Source: Mageeibacillus sp. UBA4314
GTDB taxonomy: Bacteria; Bacillota; Clostridia; Saccharofermentanales; Saccharofermentanaceae
DNA length: 64,000 nt
Direction of reading: 5' to 3'
Assembly (NCBI GenBank): GCA_002394605.1
Contig: DGUI01000033.1
Span: 1 to 64,000 of the forward strand
Position 1 is the first letter of the stretch. Every line of letters starts with the position of its first letter. Shown one piece after another: positions 7,797-17,147 of the stretch. Below the pieces are notes generated by a model. The model was not told where the DNA came from, did not search any database, and worked only from the letters and a program-made list of their open reading frames with translations. The translations under genes and the position numbers were made by a program.

Positions 7797-9986
7797 TTGA
7801 GATACATTAACATGATGCTTACAAATAAGACATGGAATGTATCGGAATTAGGTCAGTCTGGCCATTCCGGTACATTGCTTGGTGTCCTTCTCGAGAGCAG
7901 AGGGATCACAGATCAGAAGGATATCGATGACTTCCTTACGGATAACCCGACTTTGTGGTATGATCCGTTCCTTTACAATGACATGGACAAGGCTGTAGAT
8001 ATGATCAGCTCTTCCATCAGTGCGGGTGAGAAGATCCTCGTTTACGGTGACTACGACTGTGACGGCGTTACGGCAACTGCCATTATCGTCAGGTATCTTC
8101 TAAGCCACGGCTGCAATGTGGAATACATCGTTCCTCACAGATCAGAGCACGGATACGGATTGACGGAGAACATCCTCGACAGGGTGTTCGAGATCGACCC
8201 GGCACTTCTCATTACGGTTGACTGCGGTATCACGAATATCGAGACGGTGAAGGATGTCAAGGACCGCGGGATCAAGGTCATAGTTACTGACCACCACAAT
8301 GTCAAGGGTGATGAGATACCCGATGCTGACTGCGTTATCTGTGCGAAGCGACCTGATAACACATATCCTTTCATCGACCTTTGCGGTGCCGGTGTTGCCT
8401 TGAAGCTTGTCGAGGCCATGGGCAGGAAGAGCCCTTACAAGGTGTCCAGGAATATCTGGAGACAGGCTATCGAGATGGCAGGGATCGCGACGATCGCGGA
8501 TCTTGTGTCTGTCGTGGATGAGAACAGGACGATAATCAAGAAGGCTCTTGAGAGCATGAATTCCGGCAATGTTGCAAATCCCGGCGTCCGTGTAATGAAC
8601 AGGATGCTCGCAGACGACGGCAAGCCTATCGACGAGACTTATGTATCATTCAATTTTGTGCCGAGGGTCAACGCGGCAGGCCGTCTTTATGATTCTTCCG
8701 AGGCTCTGAAGCTCTTCCTTGAAGACGATGAGGAACTTGCCAGGAAAGCTGCAATGGAACTGACACGGGAGAATGACGAGCGCAAGGCGATCGAGTCCAA
8801 GGTGTTCGAAGAAGCTGTTAAGCAGATCGAGAGACCTGACAGACCTGACTGCTGGAGCCTGACCAATACTTCCGGACCGATCGTGGTATACGGCAATAAC
8901 TGGCACCAGGGCGTGCTCGGCATAGTTGCAGGTAAACTGTCCCAGTATTTCAGGAGATCTGCGATCGTATTTACAAACGATTCGATCGAGACTGATTGTG
9001 CGAAGGGGTCCGGAAGGGCATACGGTGATTTCGATCTGTTTGGCGTGCTTACTGATGTGTCCGATACCATTGTGAATTTCGGCGGCCATAAGAAGGCGGC
9101 AGGCGTGGTGGTCAAGAAGAGCAACATGGCCGAGTTCATGAGAAGGCTCGAGGACAGATCCAGAGAGGTCATGGGACAGGATAAGCAGGGCGGAGCACCT
9201 GATGACGATGATGTCCTTAATGTCGATCTCGAACTTCCTTATGAGGATGTGACATTCGATACATATAAGACTATCTGCAGGCTCAAGCCGTTCGGGATCT
9301 CCAATACACGTCCGGTATTCGTGACGAGGGGGCTTGTCATATCTGATCTTTACACGATGTCTGACGGTGCACACTTAAGAGTGGATCTTACATCTCCCGA
9401 CGGAACGGGAAGATCAGGCAGGAATGATTCACTGTCAGCGGTGGGATTCGGCATGGGCGATTATGCCAGCTGCTTTACGGCAGGCGACATAGTAGATGTG
9501 GCTTATACGCTGAATGAATATACATACCGTGGCAATACGACCTTGAGCCTCCACCTGGAGGATATCAGGCCTGCGGTCAGCGGCTTTGCATGGATGCAGT
9601 TCGATACCGTTGAGAAGCTTTATAATTCCGGACTTGCAGTCGATCAGATAATCAAGCTCAACAGGGATCTCAAGAGCGAAGACATGATCCCTGACAAGGA
9701 AGATTATGCGAATGTGTATACTACAATAAGAGACAAATGCGGCAATAAGAATTCAACAGCTGATTGCGTTCTGCTTGCCAAAATGATAAATATAGGCTAT
9801 AAGACTGATATCACGCCTTTCTGCGTGAAAAGATGTCTTGAGGTATTTGCGGAGTCAGGTCTGATCAAGCTTGGCTGTGCGAATCCCGGAAGACTGTGCT
9901 TTACCGTCCTGGCGGTGAAGGAGAAGGCAAATCTTGCCGATACTAAGACATATAAGAGGCTGATGCAGAATGTCGGAAGAACTTAA
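7797..9986 (+). CDS. recJ: Single-stranded-DNA-specific exonuclease RecJ
   Basis: A 5'-3' single-strand exonuclease for recombination and mismatch repair. The 729-residue product carries the DHH phosphoesterase motifs DYDCDG, the VTDHHN motif, the RVNAAGRL motif, and the DHHA1 motif GGHKKAAG, followed by an OB-like domain and a long C-terminal extension. The coordinates use TTG 7797; ATG 7812 or 7815 is equally possible, and neither has an ideal ribosome site. The next gene starts 17 bases before the recJ stop. Confidence 0.95.
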   Translation: MRYINMMLTNKTWNVSELGQSGHSGTLLGVLLESRGITDQKDIDDFLTDNPTLWYDPFLYNDMDKAVDMISSSISAGEKILVYGDYDCDGVTATAIIVRYLLSHGCNVEYIVPHRSEHGYGLTENILDRVFEIDPALLITVDCGITNIETVKDVKDRGIKVIVTDHHNVKGDEIPDADCVICAKRPDNTYPFIDLCGAGVALKLVEAMGRKSPYKVSRNIWRQAIEMAGIATIADLVSVVDENRTIIKKALESMNSGNVANPGVRVMNRMLADDGKPIDETYVSFNFVPRVNAAGRLYDSSEALKLFLEDDEELARKAAMELTRENDERKAIESKVFEEAVKQIERPDRPDCWSLTNTSGPIVVYGNNWHQGVLGIVAGKLSQYFRRSAIVFTNDSIETDCAKGSGRAYGDFDLFGVLTDVSDTIVNFGGHKKAAGVVVKKSNMAEFMRRLEDRSREVMGQDKQGGAPDDDDVLNVDLELPYEDVTFDTYKTICRLKPFGISNTRPVFVTRGLVISDLYTMSDGAHLRVDLTSPDGTGRSGRNDSLSAVGFGMGDYASCFTAGDIVDVAYTLNEYTYRGNTTLSLHLEDIRPAVSGFAWMQFDTVEKLYNSGLAVDQIIKLNRDLKSEDMIPDKEDYANVYTTIRDKCGNKNSTADCVLLAKMINIGYKTDITPFCVKRCLEVFAESGLIKLGCANPGRLCFTVLAVKEKANLADTKTYKRLMQNVGRT

Positions 9987-12423
9987 GAGCGAAGAATACA
10001 GATATCTGGCCGATATGACTCAGGTGCCGGATATTCCTGAATTCATTCAGGAACGTTACGAGGAGGTTGAGAGGATATTCCGTAACTACCTCGTTAATTC
10101 GCACGCCACTGACGAAGAGATCGACAGGGAGTGTAAGCTCCTTCACGATGCTTATATATTTGCTTACAAGGCACACCGCAACCAAAAGCGCAAGACGGGC
10201 GAGATGTATATCATCCACCCGATCGCCGTTGCAAGGATACTTGCAGATCTTGAAGTCGATGCGGAGACGCTGGCAGGTGCGCTCCTCCACGATACGGTAG
10301 AAGATACGGAAGCGGATTCAGAACTCTTAAGATCGATCTTCGGTGATTCTATCGCGAATATGGTCAATGGCGTTACGAAGATCAATTCGAGCCTCGAGAT
10401 GGTGAATTACGATTCCAAGGAAGAACTCCAGGCAACTAACGTGCGCAAGATGATGGTTGCCATGACGGACGATATCAGGGTTATCTTCATCAAGCTTGCT
10501 GACCGTCTCCATAACATGAGGACGATGAAGCACCAGACTCCGGAGAAGCAGATCGAGAAGGCGAGGGAGACACTTGATATCTATGTTCCTTTCGCGGGGA
10601 GATTCGGTATATATAAGATCAAGTGGGAACTTGAGGACTTGTGCCTTAGGTATCTCGATCCCGATGCCTACTATGAACTCGTTGGACTTGTTAACAGCAA
10701 GAGGTCTGACAGGGAAGCTTTCATGGAGAGCGTGGTAACGCAGCTCAACGAGAAGCTTACGGAATACAACATAAAGAACTATGAGATCGAGGGCAGACCG
10801 AAGCACTTCTACAGTATCTACAAGAAGATGAAGGAGAAGGGTAAGACCATCGACGAGATCTACGATATGTTCGCATGCAGGATCATCGTTGAAGAGGTCA
10901 CGGACTGTTATACGGTATTAGGTATCGTTCACGAGATGTATACCCATATTCCGGGCAGGTTCAAGGACTATATCGCGATGCCTAAGGAGAATAAATACCA
11001 GTCGATCCATACTACGGTCATAGGTCCGAGCGGAATACCTTTCGAGGTTCAGATCAGGACTTATGCGATGCATAAGATCGCAGAGTACGGCATCGCTGCG
11101 CACTGGCACTACAAGGAGTCCGGGGATTCACAGGAGTTCAGGGCTGACAGATATGATGAGAAGATCACCGAAGTCAGGCAGATCCTCGATTCACAGAACG
11201 AACTTTCCGATCCTACGGCATTCATCGAATACCTGAAGACGAACATCGCTCCCGAGGAAGTGTTTGTATATACTCCCAAAGGTGATGTCATTAGGCTTCC
11301 TATCGGTTCATGCCCGATCGACTTTGCTTACCACATCCACAGCGGCGTTGGCAATCACATGCACGGTGCAAAGGTCAACGGAAGAATCGTGCCCCTGTCT
11401 TACGAGCTCAAGAATGCTGATCAGGTCGAGATCCTGACAAGCCAGAAGATCAAGGGACCTTCAAGAGACTGGGTCAATGTTGCGCGTACTACGACTGCAA
11501 AGAATAAGATCAATGCATACTTCAAGAAGGAAGCAAGAGCCGAGAATGTTGAAGTCGGCCGCGTTAAGCTGGAACGTGAGATCGAACGTAACGGTTTTAA
11601 GCCTGAAGATCTCATCGTTGAGCATGCCGTGGAGCCTATCCTGAAGCGCAATTCCTTTGCGGGACTCGATGATCTGTATGCTTCCATCGGATTTGGTACG
11701 ACCAGTGTCATCAAGGTCTTCGGAAGACTTCGTGACGATTATATAAGGAGCATCTCGCCTGAGGAGAGACAGAAGCTCGGATACAGGATCGCCATAGACG
11801 GCCAGGTGATCTACCGTCCTGAGGAGATACCCATCGAACTCGGAAAGTTCGATCAGGAATCCAATACCGGAAGGAAGACAAAGTCGAGTCACACCAAGCC
11901 TGAGATCGATACGACGAACATAAGGATCCCCAAATCAAGGAAGTCATCTTCCGAGTCGGTAGTAGTTGACGGTCTTGATAATGTCGCAACACACTATGCA
12001 AAATGCTGTCACCCTGTCTATGGTGACGACATCGTCGGATATGTGACGCAGGGCAAGGGCGTTGGCATCCACAAGTCTAACTGTCAGAACATCGCGAATG
12101 TCATTAAGTACAAAGACAGGTCACAGAAGGATCTTGAGAGGTTCAGGAGGATCGTGAACTGTCACTGGCTTTCGAATGCGAGAGATTCAGTCTTTGACAT
12201 TGCAATCGTCATTACTGCAAATGACAGGCATGATCTTCTGTTCGATATCCTCGATAATATCAGGGAAGAGAAGGCGAGCATCGTTAAGGTAAATACACTC
12301 GTTGGCGACGATTTCATCGCTCATATCAATATCACTCTGACGATAGTGAATAAAGCCCAGTACGACAGGATAGTCGGAAGGATCAAGGGTGTAAGGGACG
12401 TTATCAGCGTATCAAGAAGATAA
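9970..12423 (+). CDS. rel: Bifunctional (p)ppGpp synthetase/hydrolase (Rel/SpoT family)
   Basis: Makes and breaks the alarmone (p)ppGpp. The 817-residue protein has an HD hydrolase domain with an intact HDTVED motif, a synthetase domain with the RFKD sequence (the RxKD form typical of bifunctional Rel), a TGS domain (EEVFVYTPKGDVIRLP), a helical region with the conserved Cys motif YAKCCHP, and a C-terminal ACT domain. In many Firmicutes recJ-apt-rel occur together; here apt is absent and rel overlaps recJ by 17 bases. Its last 12 bases overlap the end of the convergent pseudouridine synthase gene. Confidence 0.97.
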   Translation: MSEELKSEEYRYLADMTQVPDIPEFIQERYEEVERIFRNYLVNSHATDEEIDRECKLLHDAYIFAYKAHRNQKRKTGEMYIIHPIAVARILADLEVDAETLAGALLHDTVEDTEADSELLRSIFGDSIANMVNGVTKINSSLEMVNYDSKEELQATNVRKMMVAMTDDIRVIFIKLADRLHNMRTMKHQTPEKQIEKARETLDIYVPFAGRFGIYKIKWELEDLCLRYLDPDAYYELVGLVNSKRSDREAFMESVVTQLNEKLTEYNIKNYEIEGRPKHFYSIYKKMKEKGKTIDEIYDMFACRIIVEEVTDCYTVLGIVHEMYTHIPGRFKDYIAMPKENKYQSIHTTVIGPSGIPFEVQIRTYAMHKIAEYGIAAHWHYKESGDSQEFRADRYDEKITEVRQILDSQNELSDPTAFIEYLKTNIAPEEVFVYTPKGDVIRLPIGSCPIDFAYHIHSGVGNHMHGAKVNGRIVPLSYELKNADQVEILTSQKIKGPSRDWVNVARTTTAKNKINAYFKKEARAENVEVGRVKLEREIERNGFKPEDLIVEHAVEPILKRNSFAGLDDLYASIGFGTTSVIKVFGRLRDDYIRSISPEERQKLGYRIAIDGQVIYRPEEIPIELGKFDQESNTGRKTKSSHTKPEIDTTNIRIPKSRKSSSESVVVDGLDNVATHYAKCCHPVYGDDIVGYVTQGKGVGIHKSNCQNIANVIKYKDRSQKDLERFRRIVNCHWLSNARDSVFDIAIVITANDRHDLLFDILDNIREEKASIVKVNTLVGDDFIAHINITLTIVNKAQYDRIVGRIKGVRDVISVSRR

Positions 12424-13110
12424 GCCCTGACGGACCTTCTTGCTGTCCAGTATTTTGTATTCGCCAACCTTGAGATCACCCAGTTCTATGTTCATGAACC
12501 TGATCCTCTTGAGCTTTACCACTCGGTAGCCCAGGTATTCGCACATCCTTCTTATCTGGCGGTTGAGTCCCTGGTGAAGTATTATGCTGAACCTGCGCGA
12601 AGACAGGATCTTTACTTCGCAGGGGAGTGTGATCTGACCAAGTACCGGAACACCGGATTCCATCTTCTTTTTGAAATCTGCAGCCAAGGGCTTATCGACA
12701 GTTACGATGTATTCTTTCTCATGGTTGTTCTCCGCCCGGAGCATCCTGTTCACGATATCGCCGTCGTTTGTAAGCAGTATGAGTCCTGATGAGTTCTTGT
12801 CAAGCCTGCCTATGGGGAAGATCCTCTCGGGGTATCCGATGTAATCGATGATGTTTGTGGGATCGCGCCTGTCAGTCGTGCACGTGACGCCCAGGGGCTT
12901 GTTGAAAGCCAGATAGATCCTGTTATCTTCAGGTATTACCGCGTTGCCGTCAAGCTCGACAACATCGCCGTCGTTTACAACGGAACCGAGCTGTGCAGTT
13001 ATCCCGTTGATGGTAACCCTTCCTTCTTCTATGAGCTTATCTGCGCCGCGGCGGGAACATGCCCCTGACTCTGCCAGATACTTATTGATCCTCTTACTTC
13101 CATCGCTCAT
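12412..13110 (-). CDS. RluF-like 23S rRNA pseudouridine synthase
   Basis: This 232-residue product has an N-terminal S4 RNA-binding domain (KRINKYLAESGACSRRGAD) and a pseudouridine synthase domain with the catalytic GRLDKNSSGL motif. The HQGLNRQIRRMCEYLGYRV segment and short linker favour RluF over RluB/RsuA. The start is placed at ATG 13110, MSDGSKRIN; a longer open frame to 13167 lies inside the kinase gene and lacks homology. It overlaps the kinase by 17 bases, so it is probably the last gene of the response-regulator operon. It converges on rel, with the two stops overlapping by 12 bp. Confidence 0.88.
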   Translation of the reverse strand: MSDGSKRINKYLAESGACSRRGADKLIEEGRVTINGITAQLGSVVNDGDVVELDGNAVIPEDNRIYLAFNKPLGVTCTTDRRDPTNIIDYIGYPERIFPIGRLDKNSSGLILLTNDGDIVNRMLRAENNHEKEYIVTVDKPLAADFKKKMESGVPVLGQITLPCEVKILSSRRFSIILHQGLNRQIRRMCEYLGYRVVKLKRIRFMNIELGDLKVGEYKILDSKKVRQGLSS

Positions 13111-14899
13111 AAGAACCGACCACCTTCGTAAGCGTGAAGCTGAACGTCGTGCCTTCGCCGTAAACACTCTCTACGGTGATATCCTCGCCCATATAGTTCA
13201 GGAGTTCCTTGGCGATGGACAGACCCAGTCCCGAGCCCTTCTTGCCGCGGGCACGGTCAGCCTTGAAGAATCTGTCGAAGATATGGTTGATATCATACTC
13301 ATGGATGCCTTGTCCGGTATCCGCAACCGAGATGTTTACCTTATTGGAACTCTCGATAAAGTCAGTGTAGATGGTAACGCTTCCGCCTTCAGGCGTATAC
13401 TTCTTGGCATTGTCAAGAAGTATGATGAGGACCTGTTCAACACGGTCCGGGTTGCCCATTACCGTAGGGAGCTTGCCTGAATTGAACTTGACCTTGAAGT
13501 TGATCCCCGACTCCTTCATGATGGGGCGGAACTTCGTCTCAAGATCCTTGAGGAGTGTGTTGAGATCGAACGGGAAGCTCTTGAATGCAACCGCCCTTGA
13601 CTGGAGCTTGGACAGCTCGAGCATGTCATCAATGAGCCTCGACAGTCTCATCGTCTCGTTGAGGATGATGTTGTAATACCTCTGCTTGTCCTCTTCCTTC
13701 TTGACCATGCCGTCAGCGAGAGGCTCGATGAGGCCTCTTAATGTCTGGAGCGGGGTGCGGAGCTCGTGCGAGATGTTGGATACATAGTCTCTTCTTGTCC
13801 TCTCGAGCTTCTGCTCGTCGTAGATATCACGGAAGAACCCGATGGCGCCTACGCAGTTGCCATCCGGGTCGAACTTGGGAACGATCGTTGATGAATATGC
13901 GTACTCCGGTCCTTCGACAGTCCTCTGCTTATTCACGCCGTCAATGAGACACTCATCAAAGTCGTTCCAAATCTCATCGAAAGGTATGAGCTGCAGTCTC
14001 TCGGTGAAGAGGTTGCTCCTGTGGGCATTTGTAAAGATCGTCCTTGCCTTGTTGTTGACAACTATCGGTACTGACTTCTGGTCTACAACGACGATACCTT
14101 CCGAAATGACGTTAAAGATGTCTTCGAGCCTGTTACGCTCGATCGTGAGATCATTGATGGACTGGGAGAGCCTGTCAGCAAGGATGTTGAATGACGCACC
14201 GAGCTCACCGATCTCACCCTTGTGTGACTCGTCGGCACGGACTGACATATTGCCCTGGCCAAAGAGCTTTGCTACTTCGTTGATGTTCTGGATAGGGAGT
14301 ATGATCTGGTTGACCATGATGTATGAAGGGATGAGCATCGCCATTGCTGCAAGGAGCGTTGACAGTGCCAGGATGTTAACAAATGACGTGATGACCGCGT
14401 CGAAATCCTGTACTATGGATACCGTGCAGAGCGTCAGGGGCTGATCCGTCTCCTGGAGAGCGCAGAGCGTGATAAGAATCTGCTCGCCGCTCTCACTGGA
14501 ATTGATAAGCACATATCTGATGCCGTCGGATTCGTCTTCGAATTTAGACTCGCGGATGTACTGGATCGCAGTGTCGATCTTATCCTTGGCTACGATCGTA
14601 TTCTCGGGACCGGGAGCCTGGATGACTTTGTTGTCCTTGTCAAGAAGGAAGACATCCTTATCAGCCATAAATGTCGAATCGATAAGGACATTCCTGAACT
14701 GCTCGCTGTCCATGATCTCGGGAGCTGAATTGATGGCGTTCGTGATGCCTCTGGTCTGCTCCAAGGTCCTTGTAACCTCATTGTTGATGGTAACATTACG
14801 GCCTGCAAGAAGGAAGGCGACAAGTGTAAGGAAAGTTGATGCAACGAGCGCACCGATAACCAGCGTCATGGTCCTTCGAAGCAGCGTGCTTTGAAACAT
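13094..14899 (-). CDS. Membrane sensor histidine kinase (PhoR/WalK type)
   Basis: The 601-residue protein has a transmembrane helix at about 10-33, an extracytoplasmic region, a second helix at about 176-197, HAMP (about 198-250), PAS (about 258-350), HisKA with phospho-acceptor His378 in SHELRTP, and an HATPase domain with the N box at Asn497 and GSGLGL near 556. The domain order matches PhoR/WalK-like kinases. It is co-transcribed with the response regulator, with TAATG overlap of stop and start. The sensed signal cannot be told; WalK would usually be near yycHIJ, which are absent. Confidence 0.93.
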   Translation of the reverse strand: MFQSTLLRRTMTLVIGALVASTFLTLVAFLLAGRNVTINNEVTRTLEQTRGITNAINSAPEIMDSEQFRNVLIDSTFMADKDVFLLDKDNKVIQAPGPENTIVAKDKIDTAIQYIRESKFEDESDGIRYVLINSSESGEQILITLCALQETDQPLTLCTVSIVQDFDAVITSFVNILALSTLLAAMAMLIPSYIMVNQIILPIQNINEVAKLFGQGNMSVRADESHKGEIGELGASFNILADRLSQSINDLTIERNRLEDIFNVISEGIVVVDQKSVPIVVNNKARTIFTNAHRSNLFTERLQLIPFDEIWNDFDECLIDGVNKQRTVEGPEYAYSSTIVPKFDPDGNCVGAIGFFRDIYDEQKLERTRRDYVSNISHELRTPLQTLRGLIEPLADGMVKKEEDKQRYYNIILNETMRLSRLIDDMLELSKLQSRAVAFKSFPFDLNTLLKDLETKFRPIMKESGINFKVKFNSGKLPTVMGNPDRVEQVLIILLDNAKKYTPEGGSVTIYTDFIESSNKVNISVADTGQGIHEYDINHIFDRFFKADRARGKKGSGLGLSIAKELLNYMGEDITVESVYGEGTTFSFTLTKVVGSYERWK

Positions 14900-15582
14900 T
14901 ACTGGACCTCAAACTTGTAGCCGACGCCGTAGACTGTCTGGATATTCCATCTGGCGCCTTCAACATTGACCTTCTGTCTGATCCTCTTGATGTGGGTATC
15001 AACCGTTCTCGCATCACCTGTATAGCTCTCGCCCCAGATCGCTGCAATGATCTGTTCCCTGTTGAATACCTGACCGGGATGGGAAGCAAGATAGTGAAGG
15101 ATCTCAACTTCCTTCGGAGTGAAGGGGATCAGTTCATCCCTGATCTTGACGACATAGTTGCTGACATTGATCTCGAGCTCGTAATACTTGAGCACGGAAG
15201 AGTTGTCAGTAGTGTCACCGATCCTGCGGAGAACGACCTTGATCCTGGCAATGACTTCCCTGGGTGAGAAAGGCTTAACGATATAATCGTCTGCGCCGAG
15301 TTCGAGTCCTAAGATCCTGTCGATCTCATCGCCCTTTGCAGACAGGAAGATGATCGGGGTGGAACATGTCTTCCTTGCCTCCTTGCAGACATCAATGCCG
15401 CTCATCTCGGGCATCATGATATCGAGAAGGATAAGATCGGGATTTGTCGTAAGTATAAGATTCAGTGCCTCGGCACCGTCATAAGCATCAGAATGTGTAA
15501 AATTCTCGTTATCGAAATAGAGTGCAAGCGACTCATGAACGACCGGATCGTCGTCACATATCAGGATATGTGGTGAAGACAT
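14899..15582 (-). CDS. OmpR/PhoB-family response regulator
   Basis: The 227-residue product has a receiver domain with phospho-acceptor Asp54 (ILLDIMMPEMSG) and a winged-helix DNA-binding domain (about 125-225) ending YGVGYKFEVQ. I chose ATG 15582, because AGGAGGT-like sequence (15590-15595 on this strand) lies 7 bases upstream; the in-frame ATG at 15597 would contain this site. It is the first gene of a three-gene minus-strand operon with the kinase and the RluF-like enzyme. Confidence 0.95.
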   Translation of the reverse strand: MSSPHILICDDDPVVHESLALYFDNENFTHSDAYDGAEALNLILTTNPDLILLDIMMPEMSGIDVCKEARKTCSTPIIFLSAKGDEIDRILGLELGADDYIVKPFSPREVIARIKVVLRRIGDTTDNSSVLKYYELEINVSNYVVKIRDELIPFTPKEVEILHYLASHPGQVFNREQIIAAIWGESYTGDARTVDTHIKRIRQKVNVEGARWNIQTVYGVGYKFEVQ

Positions 15583-15623
15583 CAGATACACCTCCATTGA
15601 TCAAATTTCTTGGGCTATTGTCT

Positions 15624-15654
15624 ATTATAGCCTACTATTGCGTTTTTTTGTAAA
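15624..15654 (-). promoter_or_regulatory. Promoter of the two-component operon
   Basis: On the minus strand a TATAAT box (15624-15629) is preceded by TTTACA (15649-15654) with a 19-bp spacer, somewhat long. The divergent lipoprotein gene starts about 70 bases away, so the regulator may act on both sides. Confidence 0.55.
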
Positions 15655-15695
15655 ATTATTAAAATAGAATTATTGCTTTTTTTGGAGGTGTCTGT

Positions 15696-17060
15696 ATGGT
15701 TAGAGCAAAAAAGATCTCCGTAGTGTTGCTTTCATTTGCTTTGATGACATCACTTGCTGCCTGCAGCGGCGTGAACAGGGAGGATGTGCTCAAGAGAGCC
15801 GAGACTTTCTCTAAGGCTGTGGCGAATCTTGATCCCACAAAGCTGCTCAAGAGTGTCGAGAAGATCGACAGTGATAAGGCTGATAAGATCGAAGATAAAC
15901 TGTCCATGACAGCGATGGATTATGATGAGGCCAAGGTCAAGAAGACCATTGCCGATACGATCGAATATAAGGTGATCGAGGACTCTTTCGAGACAGGGAA
16001 GAAGGATAAGACAGCTACTGTCGATGTGGAGTTTACGCTCGTTGATTATGAATCTGCCCTCAAGGATGACGGACTTAAGAAGAGTGAGGATATGGTCGAT
16101 GCGATCAAGGACTGCACGCAGTCGAAGACGTGGCTGGTATCTCTCGAGCTCGTACAGGACGATGAGAAGTGGCTGGTAACAGAAGATACCCTGCCTAATC
16201 TCGCTCCGGTCTACAAGTTCCTTGACGGTGATATCAAGTTCGGTAATACCTCTTCTGACGCGGTCATGATGGTCGATTACACGAAGTGGTACATGAGCAA
16301 TAATACCGGCATCTATGATAATGTTGACAAGATCGAGCTCGACCTCTACTTTACCGGTGACCTCGGAATGGATCTGTATTACGTTGTAAACAAGGATGGT
16401 GCCGAAGTCTACAGGAGCAGCAGTTTCAATGTGCCGAGCTATTTCGCAGAGGCTCCTTACGGCAAGGATCAGAATGCGAAGATGGACGGTGAATACCTTG
16501 CAGCAGGTTCCTATACGATCTCTTTCTACAGTGCCGATGACGATGCGTTGATAACATCCAACACTGCTACTGTCACGGTAACAAGGGCAACTCCGACGCC
16601 GACCCCGGCTCCTTCGCCTGATTACCCCACTACGACAGCTTACTATAATGTCTACAACACGACTTTTGCAGATATCAAGGAGCTTAAGTGGTATCAGTAT
16701 GACAGCGATAAGGGGCAGCTTAAGGAAGAAGGCAAGGGCATCTATTACAAGGGCGTAAAGACTCTCGCATTCTCCATCCAGATCGAGGGAGACGGACCTG
16801 AGCTTTACTACGCTTATTTCTATCTTGGTGATGACATAAACGCTATCGATTTCTCGTCATTTGATTTTGCAAATCCCGATTATACGAATACTGTATCACC
16901 CAAGACTTATAACGACGGCAGTTTTTACGACATCGATTACAAGCCCGATAAGGTCAAGCCCGGTTACTATTATGTGATCGTCGGAAGCGACAAGACCATG
17001 GCATATCTCAGTCCCTACGTGGCTGCAATGTGCGAAGTCCTTGACAAGAAGGCTCCCTGA
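15696..17060 (+). CDS. Lipoprotein of unknown function
   Basis: A 454-residue predicted lipoprotein. The signal peptide ends in the lipobox LAAC (lipid-modified Cys at about residue 23). The N-terminal half resembles small lipoproteins that bind or sense at the cell surface (charged helical region with KTATVDVEF strands). A Thr/Pro linker (RATPTPTPAPSPDYPTTT, about 295-312) separates it from a C-terminal beta-rich domain with many Tyr residues. I do not recognise a named family. The ribosome site is GGAGGTG, and TTGCGT-16-TAAAAT (15638-15665) is a possible promoter. Being divergent from the two-component operon, it is a candidate target of that regulator. Confidence 0.75.
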   Translation: MVRAKKISVVLLSFALMTSLAACSGVNREDVLKRAETFSKAVANLDPTKLLKSVEKIDSDKADKIEDKLSMTAMDYDEAKVKKTIADTIEYKVIEDSFETGKKDKTATVDVEFTLVDYESALKDDGLKKSEDMVDAIKDCTQSKTWLVSLELVQDDEKWLVTEDTLPNLAPVYKFLDGDIKFGNTSSDAVMMVDYTKWYMSNNTGIYDNVDKIELDLYFTGDLGMDLYYVVNKDGAEVYRSSSFNVPSYFAEAPYGKDQNAKMDGEYLAAGSYTISFYSADDDALITSNTATVTVTRATPTPTPAPSPDYPTTTAYYNVYNTTFADIKELKWYQYDSDKGQLKEEGKGIYYKGVKTLAFSIQIEGDGPELYYAYFYLGDDINAIDFSSFDFANPDYTNTVSPKTYNDGSFYDIDYKPDKVKPGYYYVIVGSDKTMAYLSPYVAAMCEVLDKKAP

Positions 17061-17086
17061 TAACAGCTCTTAACGTAGATTACGGA

Positions 17087-17116
17087 GAAGCTGTCTCATG
17101 TGAGGCAGCTTCTTTT
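17087..17116 (+). terminator. Rho-independent terminator after the lipoprotein gene
   Basis: A 12-bp stem with one G-T wobble (17087-17098 with 17101-17112) is followed by a TTTT run. The GAAGCTGTCTCA arm resembles that of the terminator after yajC (GGCTGTCTCA), suggesting a family of similar terminators. Confidence 0.8.
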
Positions 17117-17135
17117 AATGTCACACGAAATCGAG

Positions 17136-17141
17136 TATAAT
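17136..17141 (+). promoter_or_regulatory. TATAAT box six bases before an ATG
   Basis: A perfect -10 box ends at 17141, and the ATG of the next gene is at 17148. Standard spacing from -10 to the transcription start would put the 5' end of the mRNA at or next to the ATG. No ribosome site lies between them, and the preceding gene ends in a terminator. Confidence 0.65.
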
Positions 17142-17147
17142 ACCCGA

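Noticed and set aside
15582..15597. Upstream ATG at 15597 for the response regulator
   Set aside because: The AGGAGGT-like ribosome site lies between it and the ATG at 15582, so the downstream start is used.
17100..17147. GTG start for the second lipoprotein
   Set aside because: The sequence is part of the terminator hairpin of the preceding gene, and the signal peptide begins at 17148.
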